DNA of 37,825 nt from Hymenobacter rubripertinctus. GTDB taxonomy: Bacteria; Bacteroidota; Bacteroidia; Cytophagales; Hymenobacteraceae. Position numbers and translations under genes: made by a program. Numbering within the stretch: the stretch's first letter is position 1; each line of letters begins with the position of its first letter. The notes under the pieces were generated by a model. That model did no database searches. It had not been told where the DNA came from and saw only the letters and a list, made by a program, of their open reading frames with translations. Of the stretch, positions 16,532 to 23,835 are shown one piece after another. Location: assembly GCF_003583925.1 (NCBI RefSeq), contig NZ_QYCN01000002.1, forward strand, positions 140,958 to 178,782, given 5' to 3'.

Positions 16532-16582
16532 CAGGGAGCAAACGCGAAACGAAGGTACGGCTCGTTTCGTGTCTGCTCCCTG
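16532..16582 (-). terminator. Hairpin ending the START-like transcript, overlapping the permease promoter region
   Basis: Outer arms CAGGGAGCA (16532-16540) and TGCTCCCTG (16574-16582) enclose a second stem CGAAACGA/TCGTTTCG. On the minus strand the hairpin is followed by TTTTGTTTTG. It contains TACCTTCG, one base off a TAnnTTTG box, about 65 nt before the permease ATG. Confidence 0.7.
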
Positions 16583-16602
16583 CCAGCAAGGGCCAAAAAA
16601 TT

Positions 16603-17016
16603 CTAGCCCCCCACCTGTTCCCGCAGTTTCTGCATCAGGCTGTCCCACATTTCCCGCAATTCCACCGTATCCGTTTCCTCCGAGTAGTCGAGTACGCGCA
16701 GGTATACCTCCTGGGTCAGCTGCGACTCTTCAATGAGGAAGTCCAGGTAGTTGGCATCGGCCAGGGGGCGGCGGTCATCATCGAGAAAGACAAAGCGCAC
16801 GGACCGGTTGGTACGATGAGAGGCCATTTCGGCGTAGTGCGGCTGGTTATCCCAAACGAAATTGAACAGGTGGGAACCTTCCACTTTTACGCTCTGGCAA
16901 AACCACTGTTCCAGGCCCGAAGCCGTGGCCAGGTAGGGATACAGAATTTTAGGAGAAGCATTGATGGGGTATTCGACCAAAAAACGATGTTTGAGGCGAG
17001 TAGCAGAAAGGGGCAT
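16603..17016 (-). CDS. START/SRPBCC-like domain protein, 137 aa
   Basis: A small START-like (AHSA1/SRPBCC) fold with a hydrophobic ligand cavity; the ligand is unknown. Visible: the opening strand HRFLVEYPINASPKILYPYL, followed by the typical ATASGLEQWFCQ helix (the GL-xxW motif) and strands VKVEGSHLFNFVW and VRFVFLDDD. Acidic segments with YLDFLIEESQ and VYLRVLDYSEE follow, and a long C-terminal helix ELREMWDSLMQKLREQV packs over the cavity. In this fold the order is beta-alpha-alpha-beta(6)-alpha, which it follows. The homologue family is common as a stand-alone gene in Hymenobacter-like genomes. It ends at a strong hairpin before the LPS permease and lies divergent to the tRNA. Confidence 0.75.
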   Translation of the reverse strand: MPLSATRLKHRFLVEYPINASPKILYPYLATASGLEQWFCQSVKVEGSHLFNFVWDNQPHYAEMASHRTNRSVRFVFLDDDRRPLADANYLDFLIEESQLTQEVYLRVLDYSEETDTVELREMWDSLMQKLREQVGG

Positions 17017-17107
17017 AAGCAGTACAGAGTAAAGATTTTAGCGGAGGCTTACGATTCCATAAACCCCTCCGACAGCCAATATACGCGGGTTTTTTTTTGC
17101 ACAACAC

Positions 17108-17139
17108 TTGCATCAGGTTAATTCTTGTCCCTACCTTTG
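17108..17139 (+). promoter_or_regulatory. Promoter of the tRNA-Met gene
   Basis: TTG at 17108-17110 and TACCTTTG at 17132-17139 are separated by 21 nt, a close match to the Bacteroidota TTTG(-33)/TAnnTTTG(-7) pattern. The tRNA starts 15 nt after the -7 box. Confidence 0.7.
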
Positions 17140-17154
17140 CACCACCAAAAACAG

Positions 17155-17228
17155 GGCGGGATAGCTCAGTTGGTTAGAGCACAGGATTCATAACCCTGAG
17201 GTCACGAGTTCAACTCTCGTTCCCGCTA
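17155..17228 (+). tRNA. tRNA-Met (CAU), elongator type
   Basis: A 74-nt cloverleaf can be drawn. The acceptor is GGCGGGA/TCCCGCT (first pair G-U). The D-arm is GCTC...GAGC with loop AGTTGGTTA. The anticodon arm is CAGGA-TTCATAA-CCCTG, the variable loop AGGTC, the T-arm ACGAG-TTCAACT-CTCGT and the discriminator A. The anticodon is CAT. The first acceptor pair is not the C-A mismatch of initiator tRNA, and the anticodon stem lacks the initiator three-GC run, so it is an elongator tRNA-Met. A tRNA-Ile2 whose C34 is modified to lysidine cannot be fully excluded. CCA is not encoded, and the 31-39 pair is A-C. A clear promoter precedes it and a terminator follows. Confidence 0.9.
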
Positions 17229-17233
17229 CTTGC

Positions 17234-17270
17234 AAAAACGGCCTTTCCACTGCGGAAAGGTCGTTTTTTT
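17234..17270 (+). terminator. Terminator of the tRNA gene
   Basis: AACGGCCTTTCC and GGAAAGGTCGTT pair (one G-U) around ACTGC, preceded by AAA and followed by seven T. It lies 6 nt after the tRNA. Confidence 0.85.
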
Positions 17271-17298
17271 ATTCCCTCACGCTGTCGGCATCCGTCAA

Positions 17299-17324
17299 GG
17301 CCGGTACTTACGGCCGGTTTTTTT
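17299..17324 (+). terminator. Second hairpin with T-run downstream of the tRNA
   Basis: GGCCG and CGGCC pair around GTACTTA and are followed by GG and seven T. It probably backs up the tRNA terminator. Confidence 0.5.
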
Positions 17325-17610
17325 CGTTGATTTTAACCAGCACGGCTGCTGGCCAGGCAGCGGTTTCTTTTGCTTTTCAGCTGATCCAGCCGGCCCTTAC
17401 CCGGAGTAGGCTGCACCCGGACCACACTACGGGAAGCGGCTTGGAGTGTCCGGATAACGAACTGCGTGAACCGCTTTAAGGCTGGCCAGCCAGGTTCATC
17501 GGACTTATGCAAAAGCCCCCCACCCTACTCCCGCCGGCCGGAACAGCCGTTTGCTAATACTACAACATTATGCTATATTCAACTGCTCTGATTCTATTAC
17601 CACACACCTT
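17325..17610. other. Gene-free stretch between the tRNA terminators and the next gene
   Basis: No reading frame in this part looks coding. It contains the 12-bp palindrome GGCTGGCCAGCC at 17480-17491 and an AT-rich end (ATACTACAACATTATGCTATA) just before the next start codon, which could hold its promoter, although no TAnnTTTG box is present. I see nothing else. Confidence 0.4.
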
Positions 17611-17976
17611 ATGCAGCTCTCTACTATCAGCGAGCAATTCGGCACCCTGCTGGATGCTACGCGTACGCTCCACCCTGATGAACAGGCCCTGACCGACCTT
17701 GAACAGATCGTGAAGGCCGCCTTATATCAGCTGCACAGCTACCGGCTGGCGGCGGCCTCGCCCGCGCAAGTGCAGGAGTACTTCCGGCTGCTGGAAGCCT
17801 GCTCCCATGACCTGCCCGGCACGCTGAACCTGCCTCGGCGACAGACTCTGGCCCGGCAGGTGTTGCGCCTGCTCAAAGAATTGTCTCAGGCAGCCGCTCC
17901 CGTAACCGGCCCTACCGACCTACCATCAGCCTTCGTGCCAGACACTGCCAGGTGGCTTTCCCCCCAACAAGGATAG
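17611..17976 (+). CDS. Hypothetical helical protein, 121 aa
   Basis: I do not recognise a family. The chain has no signal peptide or membrane segment. It is predicted by eye to be mostly alpha-helical: ISEQFGTLLDATRTL, DLEQIVKAALYQLHSYRLAAA, QVQEYFRLLEACSHD and RQTLARQVLRLLKELSQAA all show an i, i+3/4 hydrophobic pattern. A Pro/Thr-rich tail follows. The ATG at 17611 is preferred over an in-frame ATG at 17551, because the upstream codons lie in AT-rich promoter-like DNA. It precedes the STAS-like gene on the same strand with a 183-nt gap. Lineage-specific small proteins of this kind are common in Hymenobacter; this is an inference. Confidence 0.6.
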   Translation: MQLSTISEQFGTLLDATRTLHPDEQALTDLEQIVKAALYQLHSYRLAAASPAQVQEYFRLLEACSHDLPGTLNLPRRQTLARQVLRLLKELSQAAAPVTGPTDLPSAFVPDTARWLSPQQG

Positions 17977-18159
17977 GCAGCCTCTTCAGGAAATAGCATT
18001 TTGCCCTAGCTGATGCCTCTTTTTTAATGGTTGCCAGGTATTGCTCCGCTGCTATTGCGCCAACGGTTTCGCTTTGTGGTAGCTCCTGCTAACCGTCGAC
18101 TATCGTTCGTTAGTCTAAATTACTTGTGCGTTGGTCGGGAGTTTGGCTTCTTGGCTACC

Positions 18160-18594
18160 ATGCGTCAGGAATTCACTAACTCATTCGGCGAGACCTTCCT
18201 CACCACCGAATTCGACAGTCAGAATAATTGGATTTATAACGACTGGCAAGGTCAGTTGACGACCGAAAACGTGATGCAGGGCTCTCTGGGTATCCTCACT
18301 CTTTTGCGGCACACCCGCTGCCCCTACGTACTCAACGATAACCGCACCCTACTCGGCTCCTGGAAGCAGGCCAACGACTGGCTGGAGCATACCTGGGTTC
18401 CACAGGCACTGGAGGCTGGTTTGCGCTACAACGCGCACATCGTGGCGCCGGGCGTATTCGGCCAGGCTTCGGCCGAGGATTTCCACCTGCGCGTGGATGC
18501 TCACTTCCAGATGCGGCTCTTCGAGAACCTAGAAGAGGCAACTGCCTGGTTACAGGAAATACAGCAACTCATCGACGCGCCGGATCCCGGCTAG
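18160..18594 (+). CDS. STAS/SpoIIAA-like protein, 144 aa
   Basis: A single-domain protein that reads like the SpoIIAA-like (STAS/SEC14-type) fold seen in many Hymenobacter small proteins. It opens MRQEFTNSFGETFLTTEFDS, then WIYNDWQGQLTTENVMQGSL (strand and helix). After it come CPYVLNDNRTLLGSWKQAND, where the VLNDNR-type strand-turn matches the STAS phospho-site region, WVPQALEAGLRYNAHIVAP and a closing helix FENLEEATAWLQEIQQ. It has no catalytic residues; STAS domains act in protein-protein regulation or lipid carriage. The ATG at 18160 is chosen (an open frame back to 18031 is not conserved-looking). The gene at 33804-34223 has the same layout and a weak similarity. The function is unknown. 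Confidence 0.75.
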   Translation: MRQEFTNSFGETFLTTEFDSQNNWIYNDWQGQLTTENVMQGSLGILTLLRHTRCPYVLNDNRTLLGSWKQANDWLEHTWVPQALEAGLRYNAHIVAPGVFGQASAEDFHLRVDAHFQMRLFENLEEATAWLQEIQQLIDAPDPG

Positions 18595-18609
18595 GCCGTT
18601 GCTGCTCCA

Positions 18610-18649
18610 ACGAAGGCCCGCTTTTCTTTCCTGAGAAGCGGGCCTTCGT
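18610..18649 (+). terminator. Hairpin after the STAS-like gene
   Basis: Fourteen-base arms ACGAAGGCCCGCTT and AAGCGGGCCTTCGT surround a 12-nt loop, 15 nt after the stop. There is no strong T-run afterwards. Confidence 0.6.
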
Positions 18650-18691
18650 CTGCGTAATCGTCCCGGCTGCGGCCGGCGGGCTGCAACGCAA

Positions 18692-18726
18692 AACCGCGCC
18701 TGATCCGAATCGGATCAGGCGCGGTT
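18692..18726 (-). terminator. rplT terminator
   Basis: Sixteen-base arms AACCGCGCCTGATCCG and CGGATCAGGCGCGGTT surround AAT. On the minus strand TTTT follows. It lies 30 nt beyond the rplT stop. Confidence 0.8.
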
Positions 18727-18756
18727 GCATACTGGGTAGTTGGCGTAGGCGGCCGA

Positions 18757-19101
18757 CTACTTGATTTTCTCCACGATGCCTTTGAACGCCTCGGGGTGGT
18801 TCAGGGCGAGGTCGGCCAGCACCTTGCGGTTGAGCTCGATACCAGCCTTCTTCAGGCCACCCATGAACTGCGAGTAGGACAAGCCATGCTCCCGGGCACC
18901 AGCGTTGATCCGCTGAATCCAGAGGGCGCGGAACTCGCGCTTCTTTACTTTGCGGTCCCGGTAAGCGTAAAGCAAACCTTTTTCAACAGCGTTTTTAGCA
19001 ACGGTCCAAACGTTTTTGCGACGGCCATAGTAGCCCTTCGCCAAACGCATAATCTTTTTCCGACGGTGGCGCGAGGCCGCGTGGTTGACACTTCTTGGCA
19101 T
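18757..19101 (-). CDS. rplT: Ribosomal protein L20
   Basis: Large-subunit assembly protein that binds 23S rRNA early. The 114-aa chain has the basic N-terminal arm [20 protein letters not shown] and the [19 protein letters not shown] block that enters the ribosome. The globular C-terminal domain follows with [19 protein letters not shown] and [19 protein letters not shown]. In other bacteria L20 represses the operon by binding its mRNA. It is the last gene of thrS-infC-rpmI-rplT. The 159-nt gap from rpmI is unusually long for this operon and contains the inverted TTAAAA-type repeat, so coupling with rpmI may be weakened. Confidence 0.97.
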   Translation of the reverse strand: MPRSVNHAASRHRRKKIMRLAKGYYGRRKNVWTVAKNAVEKGLLYAYRDRKVKKREFRALWIQRINAGAREHGLSYSQFMGGLKKAGIELNRKVLADLALNHPEAFKGIVEKIK

Positions 19102-19175
19102 AACCTGTTTTTTTTGGCGGCCGGCGGCGGACTTACTGCCGCAGCTTGGGTTCCTACCGGACGCCTGGTGTTGGG

Positions 19176-19265
19176 AAATTAAAAATTAAAAATCGAGAGT
19201 TAAAAACTGGAGCCTGACTCTGTAAAGAGCCATTCTGCGTTTTCAACTTTTAACTTTTAATTAAA
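19176..19265. repeat. Inverted pair of TTAAAAATTAAAA-type short-word repeats between rpmI and rplT
   Basis: The left arm (19176-19207) reads AAATTAAAAATTAAAAATCG then AGAGTTAAAAAC. The right arm (19240-19265) reads TTTTCAACTTTTAACTTTTA then ATTAAAG, the reverse complement of the same words. The right arm overlaps the rpmI stop codon at 19261-19263. The 32-nt loop carries GAGCCTGACTC and GAGCC. AT-rich DNA is striking in this GC-rich genome. Confidence 0.75.
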
Positions 19266-19455
19266 GATTCAGCATGTCCTTCACGCGGTTCATGTCGGCC
19301 GAGCTAACCAGCGTCACGTGCGTAAGGTTACGCTTCTGCTTGGTGGTTTTCTTGGTCAAGATGTGGCTCTTGTAGGCGTGCTTACGCTTGATTTTGCCCG
19401 TGCCGGTCAGCGTAAAACGCTTTTTGGCACCGGACTTGGTCTTCATTTTCGGCAT
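19261..19455 (-). CDS. rpmI: Ribosomal protein L35
   Basis: A 64-aa basic protein with the L35 signature: [20 protein letters not shown], the [20 protein letters not shown] central block, and an ending [12 protein letters not shown]. It lies downstream of infC and upstream of rplT in the conserved IF3-L35-L20 operon, with a 96-nt gap from infC. Its stop codon is inside the right arm of the TTAAAA repeat. Confidence 0.97.
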   Translation of the reverse strand: MPKMKTKSGAKKRFTLTGTGKIKRKHAYKSHILTKKTTKQKRNLTHVTLVSSADMNRVKDMLNL

Positions 19456-19551
19456 TGTGGGGATAATGAAAGGGTGAAAAATGCGGCGGTCGGCTGCCTA
19501 GGGCCGGTGCGCCAGCTCAAAAAAGTCGGGGCCGAAACCCCGGACAGTGCG

Positions 19552-20268
19552 TTACTCAGCGGCGTTGTCGGCCGGTTTGGCTTCCATCACCTCTTTCTCC
19601 TTCGGAGCCGCTTGGTCAGCTGGCGCCGCCTTATCAGCCGAAGCTGCTTTATCAGCGGCTTTGGCTTTGTCGGCGGGCTTGGCCTTATCAGCCTCTTTGG
19701 GAGCCACCTTTTTGGGCGGAGCAATTACTTTGGGCGCCAGGTACAGGAACATGCGCTTGCCTTCCAGCTTGGGCAGCTGCTCTACTTTGCCGAGGTCTTC
19801 GAGGGCCTGGGCAAACTTGAGCAACAGGATTTCACCCCGCTCTTTGAAGACAATGCTCCGGCCCACGAAATGCACGTAGGCCTTGATTTTGGCTCCTTCC
19901 TTCAGGAATTCCTGGGCATGCTTGAGTTTGAAGGCAAAGTCGTGGTCGTCGGTGTTGGGTCCAAAACGGATTTCCTTGATGACGACTTTGGTTTGCTTGG
20001 CCTTCAGCTCGCGGGTCTTCTTCTTCTGCTCGTACTTAAATTTCGAGTAGTCGATGACCCGGCACACGGGCGGGGAGGCGGTGGGGGAAATTTCCACCAA
20101 ATCCAGGTTCTGGTCCTGCGCCATGCGCCGGGCCTGATCGGTGGGGTAAATGCCCTGCTCAACGTTGTCGCCAACGAGACGGACTTCACGGGCCGTAATC
20201 TTGTGGTTGATTTTGAACGGCTCCTCGACCTGGGCGCGAGGGATATAGCGGCGGTTGGGGGTAGCTAT
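19552..20268 (-). CDS. infC: Translation initiation factor IF-3, with a non-canonical ATA start
   Basis: IF-3 binds the 30S subunit, checks initiation codons and prevents early 50S joining. The N-domain begins [20 protein letters not shown], with [20 protein letters not shown], then [20 protein letters not shown]. The C-domain has [20 protein letters not shown] and [19 protein letters not shown]. The first ATG (20124) would drop about 48 conserved N-domain residues. The family N-terminus instead starts at an ATA at 20266-20268, preceded 8 nt away by AAGGAG. infC uses AUU in E. coli to self-regulate through IF3, so ATA fits the same logic. About 60 C-terminal residues (from about 179) form a repetitive Ala/Asp/Lys tail ([20 protein letters not shown]) beyond the normal length of about 180. 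Confidence 0.93.
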   Translation of the reverse strand: MATPNRRYIPRAQVEEPFKINHKITAREVRLVGDNVEQGIYPTDQARRMAQDQNLDLVEISPTASPPVCRVIDYSKFKYEQKKKTRELKAKQTKVVIKEIRFGPNTDDHDFAFKLKHAQEFLKEGAKIKAYVHFVGRSIVFKERGEILLLKFAQALEDLGKVEQLPKLEGKRMFLYLAPKVIAPPKKVAPKEADKAKPADKAKAADKAASADKAAPADQAAPKEKEVMEAKPADNAAE

Positions 20269-20276
20269 GGCGGTTT

Positions 20277-20283
20277 CTCCTTA
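20277..20283 (-). promoter_or_regulatory. Strong Shine-Dalgarno of infC
   Basis: The minus strand reads TAAGGAG, ending 8 nt before the ATA start. Strong Shine-Dalgarno sites are uncommon in Bacteroidota, so this one supports the unusual start codon. Confidence 0.7.
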
Positions 20284-20438
20284 AGGTGAAAGTCGATTTT
20301 GACTAGGGCTACTACCACACGAACAGGTCCGGATGGGTTCACTCAGCGGGCAAATATCCGCCATTTTTTCCAAACCCTCAACAAATACTATATAAAAAAC
20401 CGCCCCGGCACCCATAAAAACCAATATCAACCCACTAA

Positions 20439-20503
20439 AACAGGGCCTTTGTCCGTTGCAGGCCACCCCAAATGCGGGTAGCTGAACGGGCAAAGGCCCT
20501 GTT
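20439..20503 (-). terminator. Terminator between thrS and infC
   Basis: Nineteen-base arms AACAGGGCCTTTGTCCGTT and AACGGGCAAAGGCCCTGTT pair with a single wobble around a 27-nt loop. On the minus strand TTTTAG follows. It implies that infC is mainly transcribed from its own promoter in 20284-20438; no clean TAnnTTTG box is visible there, only ATATTTG and TAGTATTTG variants. Confidence 0.7.
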
Positions 20504-20529
20504 GGCAGGATGAGTCAGCGGAAGCTGGG

Positions 20530-22479
20530 CTACTCGGTCTTACCGTCCATCAGGGCCGCTACCTTGGCCTGGAAGTCCTGAATGAACGCGCTGATGGGCA
20601 TGGCTCCCACGTCGCCCTCTCCGTGCCGGCGCACCGATACGATGCCTTCGGCCTGCTCCTTCTCGCCCACGATGAGCATGTACGGCACTTTGGAAACCTC
20701 CGCGTCGCGGATTTTGCGGCCGATTTTCTCGTCCCGGTGGTCCACGGTGCCGCGTAGTTCAGCCCCAACCAGCTGGTCGTACACCTGTTGGGCGTAGTCG
20801 TGGTACTTCTCCGAAATGGGCAGCACGGCAAACTGCTCGGGCGAGAGCCAGAGCGGGAAGTTGCCGCCGCAGTGCTCAATGAGCACGGCCACGAACCGCT
20901 CCAACGAGCCAAACGGGGCGCGATGAATCATGACGGGGCGCTGGCGGGAGTTGTCGGGGGCTACGTATTCCAGGTCGAAGCGCTCGGGCAGGTTGTAGTC
21001 GACCTGCACTGTGCCCAGCTGCCACTTGCGGCCCAGCGCATCGCGCACCATGAAGTCGAGTTTGGGGCCGTAGAAGGCGGCCTCGCCCAGCTCCGTTACC
21101 GTGCTCAGCCCCTTCTCGGCGGCCGACTCGATGATGGCCTGCTCGGCCTTGTCCCAGTTCTCGTCGGAACCGATGTACTTCGCCTTGTTCTCGGGGTCGC
21201 GCAGGGAAATCTGGGCCGTAAAATCTTCGAAACCCAGCGCCCGGAATACGTAGAGTACCAGATCAATAACCTTGGTAAACTCTTCCTTTACTTGATCGGG
21301 GCGGCAGAAGATGTGAGCGTCGTCCTGGGTGAAGCCGCGCACCCGCGTCAGGCCATGCAGCTCGCCACTCTGCTCGTAGCGGTACACGGTACCGAACTCG
21401 GCCAGGCGCACCGGCAGGTCGCGGTAGCTGCGGGGCTTGGTCTTGTAGATTTCGCAGTGGTGGGGGCAGTTCATGGGCTTGAGGAAGAACTCCTCGCCCG
21501 GGTTCGGCGTCTTGATGGGCTGGAACGAATCGGCCCCGTACTTCTCGTAGTGGCCGCTGGTTACGTACAGCTCCTTCGAGCCGATGTGGGGCGTCACGAC
21601 GGGCTGGTAGCCGGCCTTCATCTGGGCGCGGCGCAGGAACTGCTCCAGCTTCTCGCGCAGCATGGTGCCTTTGGGCAGCCACAAGGGCAGCCCCGCTCCT
21701 ACTTTGTCGGAAAAGGCAAACAGCTCCAGCTCCTTGCCCAGCTTGCGGTGGTCGCGGCGCTTGGCTTCCTCCAGGCGCTCGAGGTACTCGGTGAGCTCCT
21801 TGGCTTTGGGGAAGGTGATGCCGTAGATGCGGGTGAGCTGCTTGTTCTTCTCGTCGCCGCGCCAATAGGCGCCGGCCACGTTGAGCAGCTTCACGGCCTT
21901 GATGGTGGACGTATCGGGCAGGTGGGGTCCGCGGCACAGGTCGACGAAGTTGCCCTGCTGGTAGAACGTGATGGAGCCATCTTCGAGGCGCTCCAGCAAA
22001 TCCAGCTTGTAGGGGTCGGCCTTCTCGGTGAAGTAGGCCACGGCTTCGGCCTTGGACACGGCGCGGCGCTCGAACTTGTTTTTCTGGCGGGCCAGCTCCA
22101 GCATCTTCTTCTCGATTTCCGGGAAGTCTTCGCTGGAAATGGTGCGGCCTTCGCCCAGGTCGATGTCGTAGTAGAAGCCGTTTTCGATGGCCGGCCCGAT
22201 GCCCAGCTTCACGCCGGGGTACAGGGCTTCGAGGGCTTCGGCCAGCACGTGGGCCGAGGAGTGCCAGTAGGCCATTTTGCCGTCGTCGTCGTTCCAGGTC
22301 AGAATGGCCACGTGGGCATCCTGCTCAATGGGGCGGTGCAGATCGCGCACTTCGCCATTCACGCGGACGCCCACGGCATTGCGGGCCAGGCCTTCGCTGA
22401 TGGCGGCGGCGACATCGTAGCCCGTGGCGCCATCTACAAACTGGCGCACCGAACCGTCGGGGAGGGTGATGTTGAGCAT
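20530..22479 (-). CDS. thrS: Threonyl-tRNA synthetase
   Basis: Class II synthetase that charges tRNA-Thr; 649 aa. It carries the TGS domain at the N-terminus ([20 protein letters not shown]). The editing domain that removes Ser-tRNA has [20 protein letters not shown] and the later [14 protein letters not shown]. The class II catalytic core has [11 protein letters not shown] (zinc and substrate site), [19 protein letters not shown] and [20 protein letters not shown]. The C-terminal anticodon-binding domain starts at [15 protein letters not shown]. No internal break is seen. It is the first gene of thrS-infC-rpmI-rplT but has its own terminator. The 180-nt gap upstream holds a 47-bp perfect inverted repeat. 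Confidence 0.97.
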   Translation of the reverse strand: MLNITLPDGSVRQFVDGATGYDVAAAISEGLARNAVGVRVNGEVRDLHRPIEQDAHVAILTWNDDDGKMAYWHSSAHVLAEALEALYPGVKLGIGPAIENGFYYDIDLGEGRTISSEDFPEIEKKMLELARQKNKFERRAVSKAEAVAYFTEKADPYKLDLLERLEDGSITFYQQGNFVDLCRGPHLPDTSTIKAVKLLNVAGAYWRGDEKNKQLTRIYGITFPKAKELTEYLERLEEAKRRDHRKLGKELELFAFSDKVGAGLPLWLPKGTMLREKLEQFLRRAQMKAGYQPVVTPHIGSKELYVTSGHYEKYGADSFQPIKTPNPGEEFFLKPMNCPHHCEIYKTKPRSYRDLPVRLAEFGTVYRYEQSGELHGLTRVRGFTQDDAHIFCRPDQVKEEFTKVIDLVLYVFRALGFEDFTAQISLRDPENKAKYIGSDENWDKAEQAIIESAAEKGLSTVTELGEAAFYGPKLDFMVRDALGRKWQLGTVQVDYNLPERFDLEYVAPDNSRQRPVMIHRAPFGSLERFVAVLIEHCGGNFPLWLSPEQFAVLPISEKYHDYAQQVYDQLVGAELRGTVDHRDEKIGRKIRDAEVSKVPYMLIVGEKEQAEGIVSVRRHGEGDVGAMPISAFIQDFQAKVAALMDGKTE

Positions 22480-22531
22480 ACTAAAAAGAGGGGCTAATGG
22501 CTATACAAACAGCCGTGAAGCCGCAAGTTAA

Positions 22532-22651
22532 GGTGAATGCGTGAGTTGTCATTCCGACGCAGGAGGAATCTGATGCAAGTCGTTAACCGGAACTGCGCAG
22601 TGATTTGCATCAGATTCCTCCTGCGTCGGAATGACAACTCACGCATTCACC
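22532..22651. repeat. Long perfect inverted repeat (47-bp arms) between the TPR lipoprotein gene and thrS
   Basis: The left arm (22532-22578) and right arm (22605-22651) are exact reverse complements over 47 bases. They contain GTGAATGCGTGAGTTGTCAT and TCCGACGCAGGAGGAATCTG on the left. The 26-nt loop can pair further with G-U pairs. The inner core TCATTCCGACGCAGGAGGAA resembles the GTCATCCTGAC...AGGA words of the element at 11037-11114. It lies 8 nt from the lipoprotein stop and about 50 nt from the thrS start. Confidence 0.85.
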
Positions 22652-22659
22652 CCCTCACG

Positions 22660-23781
22660 CTAAAGCCCCGGGCGGTGCAGGATCAGGGGTTCGATGGCTT
22701 CCACGGGGGCCGGGCGTGGGGTTTCATTCACGATGATGCCGCGGGCGCGGTTGCTCACTTTCCAGACTTTATAGCTCCAGTGACGGTTGCCGGGATTTTC
22801 CTGGGCCAGCAGGCGATACTGGTCGGTGGCTTCGTCCCAGCGCCCCAGGCTTTCGAGGCTCTCGGCCAGCATGGAGCGGCCGTTGAGCAGGCGCGGGGAG
22901 CGGCGCAGCGCCCGCTGGAGGTGGGGCACCACGGCGGCGTAGCGGCGGTTTTTGAACGCGGCCAGGCCCAGGCGGTAATCGGCGCGGTAAAAGGTGGTGT
23001 CCAGCTGCACGGTGCGGGCGTACACGCGGGCGGCGCTGTCGGGCTGGTTCTGGAGCTCGAACTGGCGGCCGTAATCGTACCAGAGCGGGCCGTAGGTGGG
23101 GTCGAGCTTCAGGCCCCGGGCCGCGTAGCCCGCCGCCTTGTCTGGTTGCCCGTAGGCGTTGGAGAGGAAGGCCAGCTGGTGCAGAATTTCCGGCTGGCGC
23201 GGGTCGCGGGCCAGACTGGCGCGCAGGTAATCAAGGGCCTGCACGGTGTCCTGGAGGCCGATGAAGGCCACGCCCTTGTAGAAAAGGGCGGCCGCCAGGT
23301 CGGGCTCCTGTTGCAGGGCGCGGTCAAGCTGGTCGAGGGCGTCCTGATAGCGGCGGGCAGCCAGGTGGAGTTCCCCCACCATCAGGTTGAGCGTGGGGGA
23401 GGCAAAGCCCCGGCGGGCGGCCTCGTCGGTCGCGGCCAGGGCCGATTTAAGGTTTCCCTGGGCGCGCAGGGCCCGCGCTTTAGTAAAGTAGAACTCGCCC
23501 GGCGCGTCGTCCAGCTCCAGGGCCTGGTTGATGTCGCGCAGGCCCGCTTCTACCTGGCCCGCGTCGAGCCGGAAAGCCGCCCGACGGGCGTAGAGGGAGG
23601 CATTGCGTGGCTGCCGCCGGATGGCCCCCTCCAGTTCCTCGGCCTGAATGCGGGGGCCGCTGGCTACGGTTTTCAGGTCGATCAGGGTATCGGGGCGCTC
23701 CTGCGGGGCTTCAGCGCAGGCGGAGGCCAGCACGGCCAGCAGCAGCACACCAGACCGGGAAAAGCGGAAAACGGACACCAT
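22660..23781 (-). CDS. TPR-repeat lipoprotein, 373 aa
   Basis: A lipid-anchored tetratricopeptide-repeat protein that probably acts in the periplasm or on the outer membrane as a scaffold. The N-terminus is a lipoprotein signal, SGVLLLAVLASAC, with the lipid-modified Cys22. Several TPR-like 34-residue units follow, for example ASLYARRAAFRLDAGQVEAG, REIYFTKARALRAQGNLKSAL-type segments (seen here as GEFYFTKARALRAQGNLKSA), ALFYKGVAFIGLQDTVQALD and a near-identical PEILHQLAFLSNAYGQPDKA. Each has the A/G-x-x-Y-x-x-A/L pattern. The partner is unknown. It is co-directional with the second TPR gene 55 nt upstream, probably one operon. Its stop is followed by the 47-bp inverted repeat. Confidence 0.85.
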   Translation of the reverse strand: MVSVFRFSRSGVLLLAVLASACAEAPQERPDTLIDLKTVASGPRIQAEELEGAIRRQPRNASLYARRAAFRLDAGQVEAGLRDINQALELDDAPGEFYFTKARALRAQGNLKSALAATDEAARRGFASPTLNLMVGELHLAARRYQDALDQLDRALQQEPDLAAALFYKGVAFIGLQDTVQALDYLRASLARDPRQPEILHQLAFLSNAYGQPDKAAGYAARGLKLDPTYGPLWYDYGRQFELQNQPDSAARVYARTVQLDTTFYRADYRLGLAAFKNRRYAAVVPHLQRALRRSPRLLNGRSMLAESLESLGRWDEATDQYRLLAQENPGNRHWSYKVWKVSNRARGIIVNETPRPAPVEAIEPLILHRPGL

Positions 23782-23835
23782 CGATCAACGGAAATTTCGA
23801 CAAAGATACGCCCGGCCGGTTACTGCGGCGGCTCC

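Noticed and set aside
17480..17491. Palindrome GGCTGGCCAGCC as an operator
   Set aside because: Twelve-base palindromes of GC-rich words arise by chance in this genome, and there is no nearby promoter or regulator.
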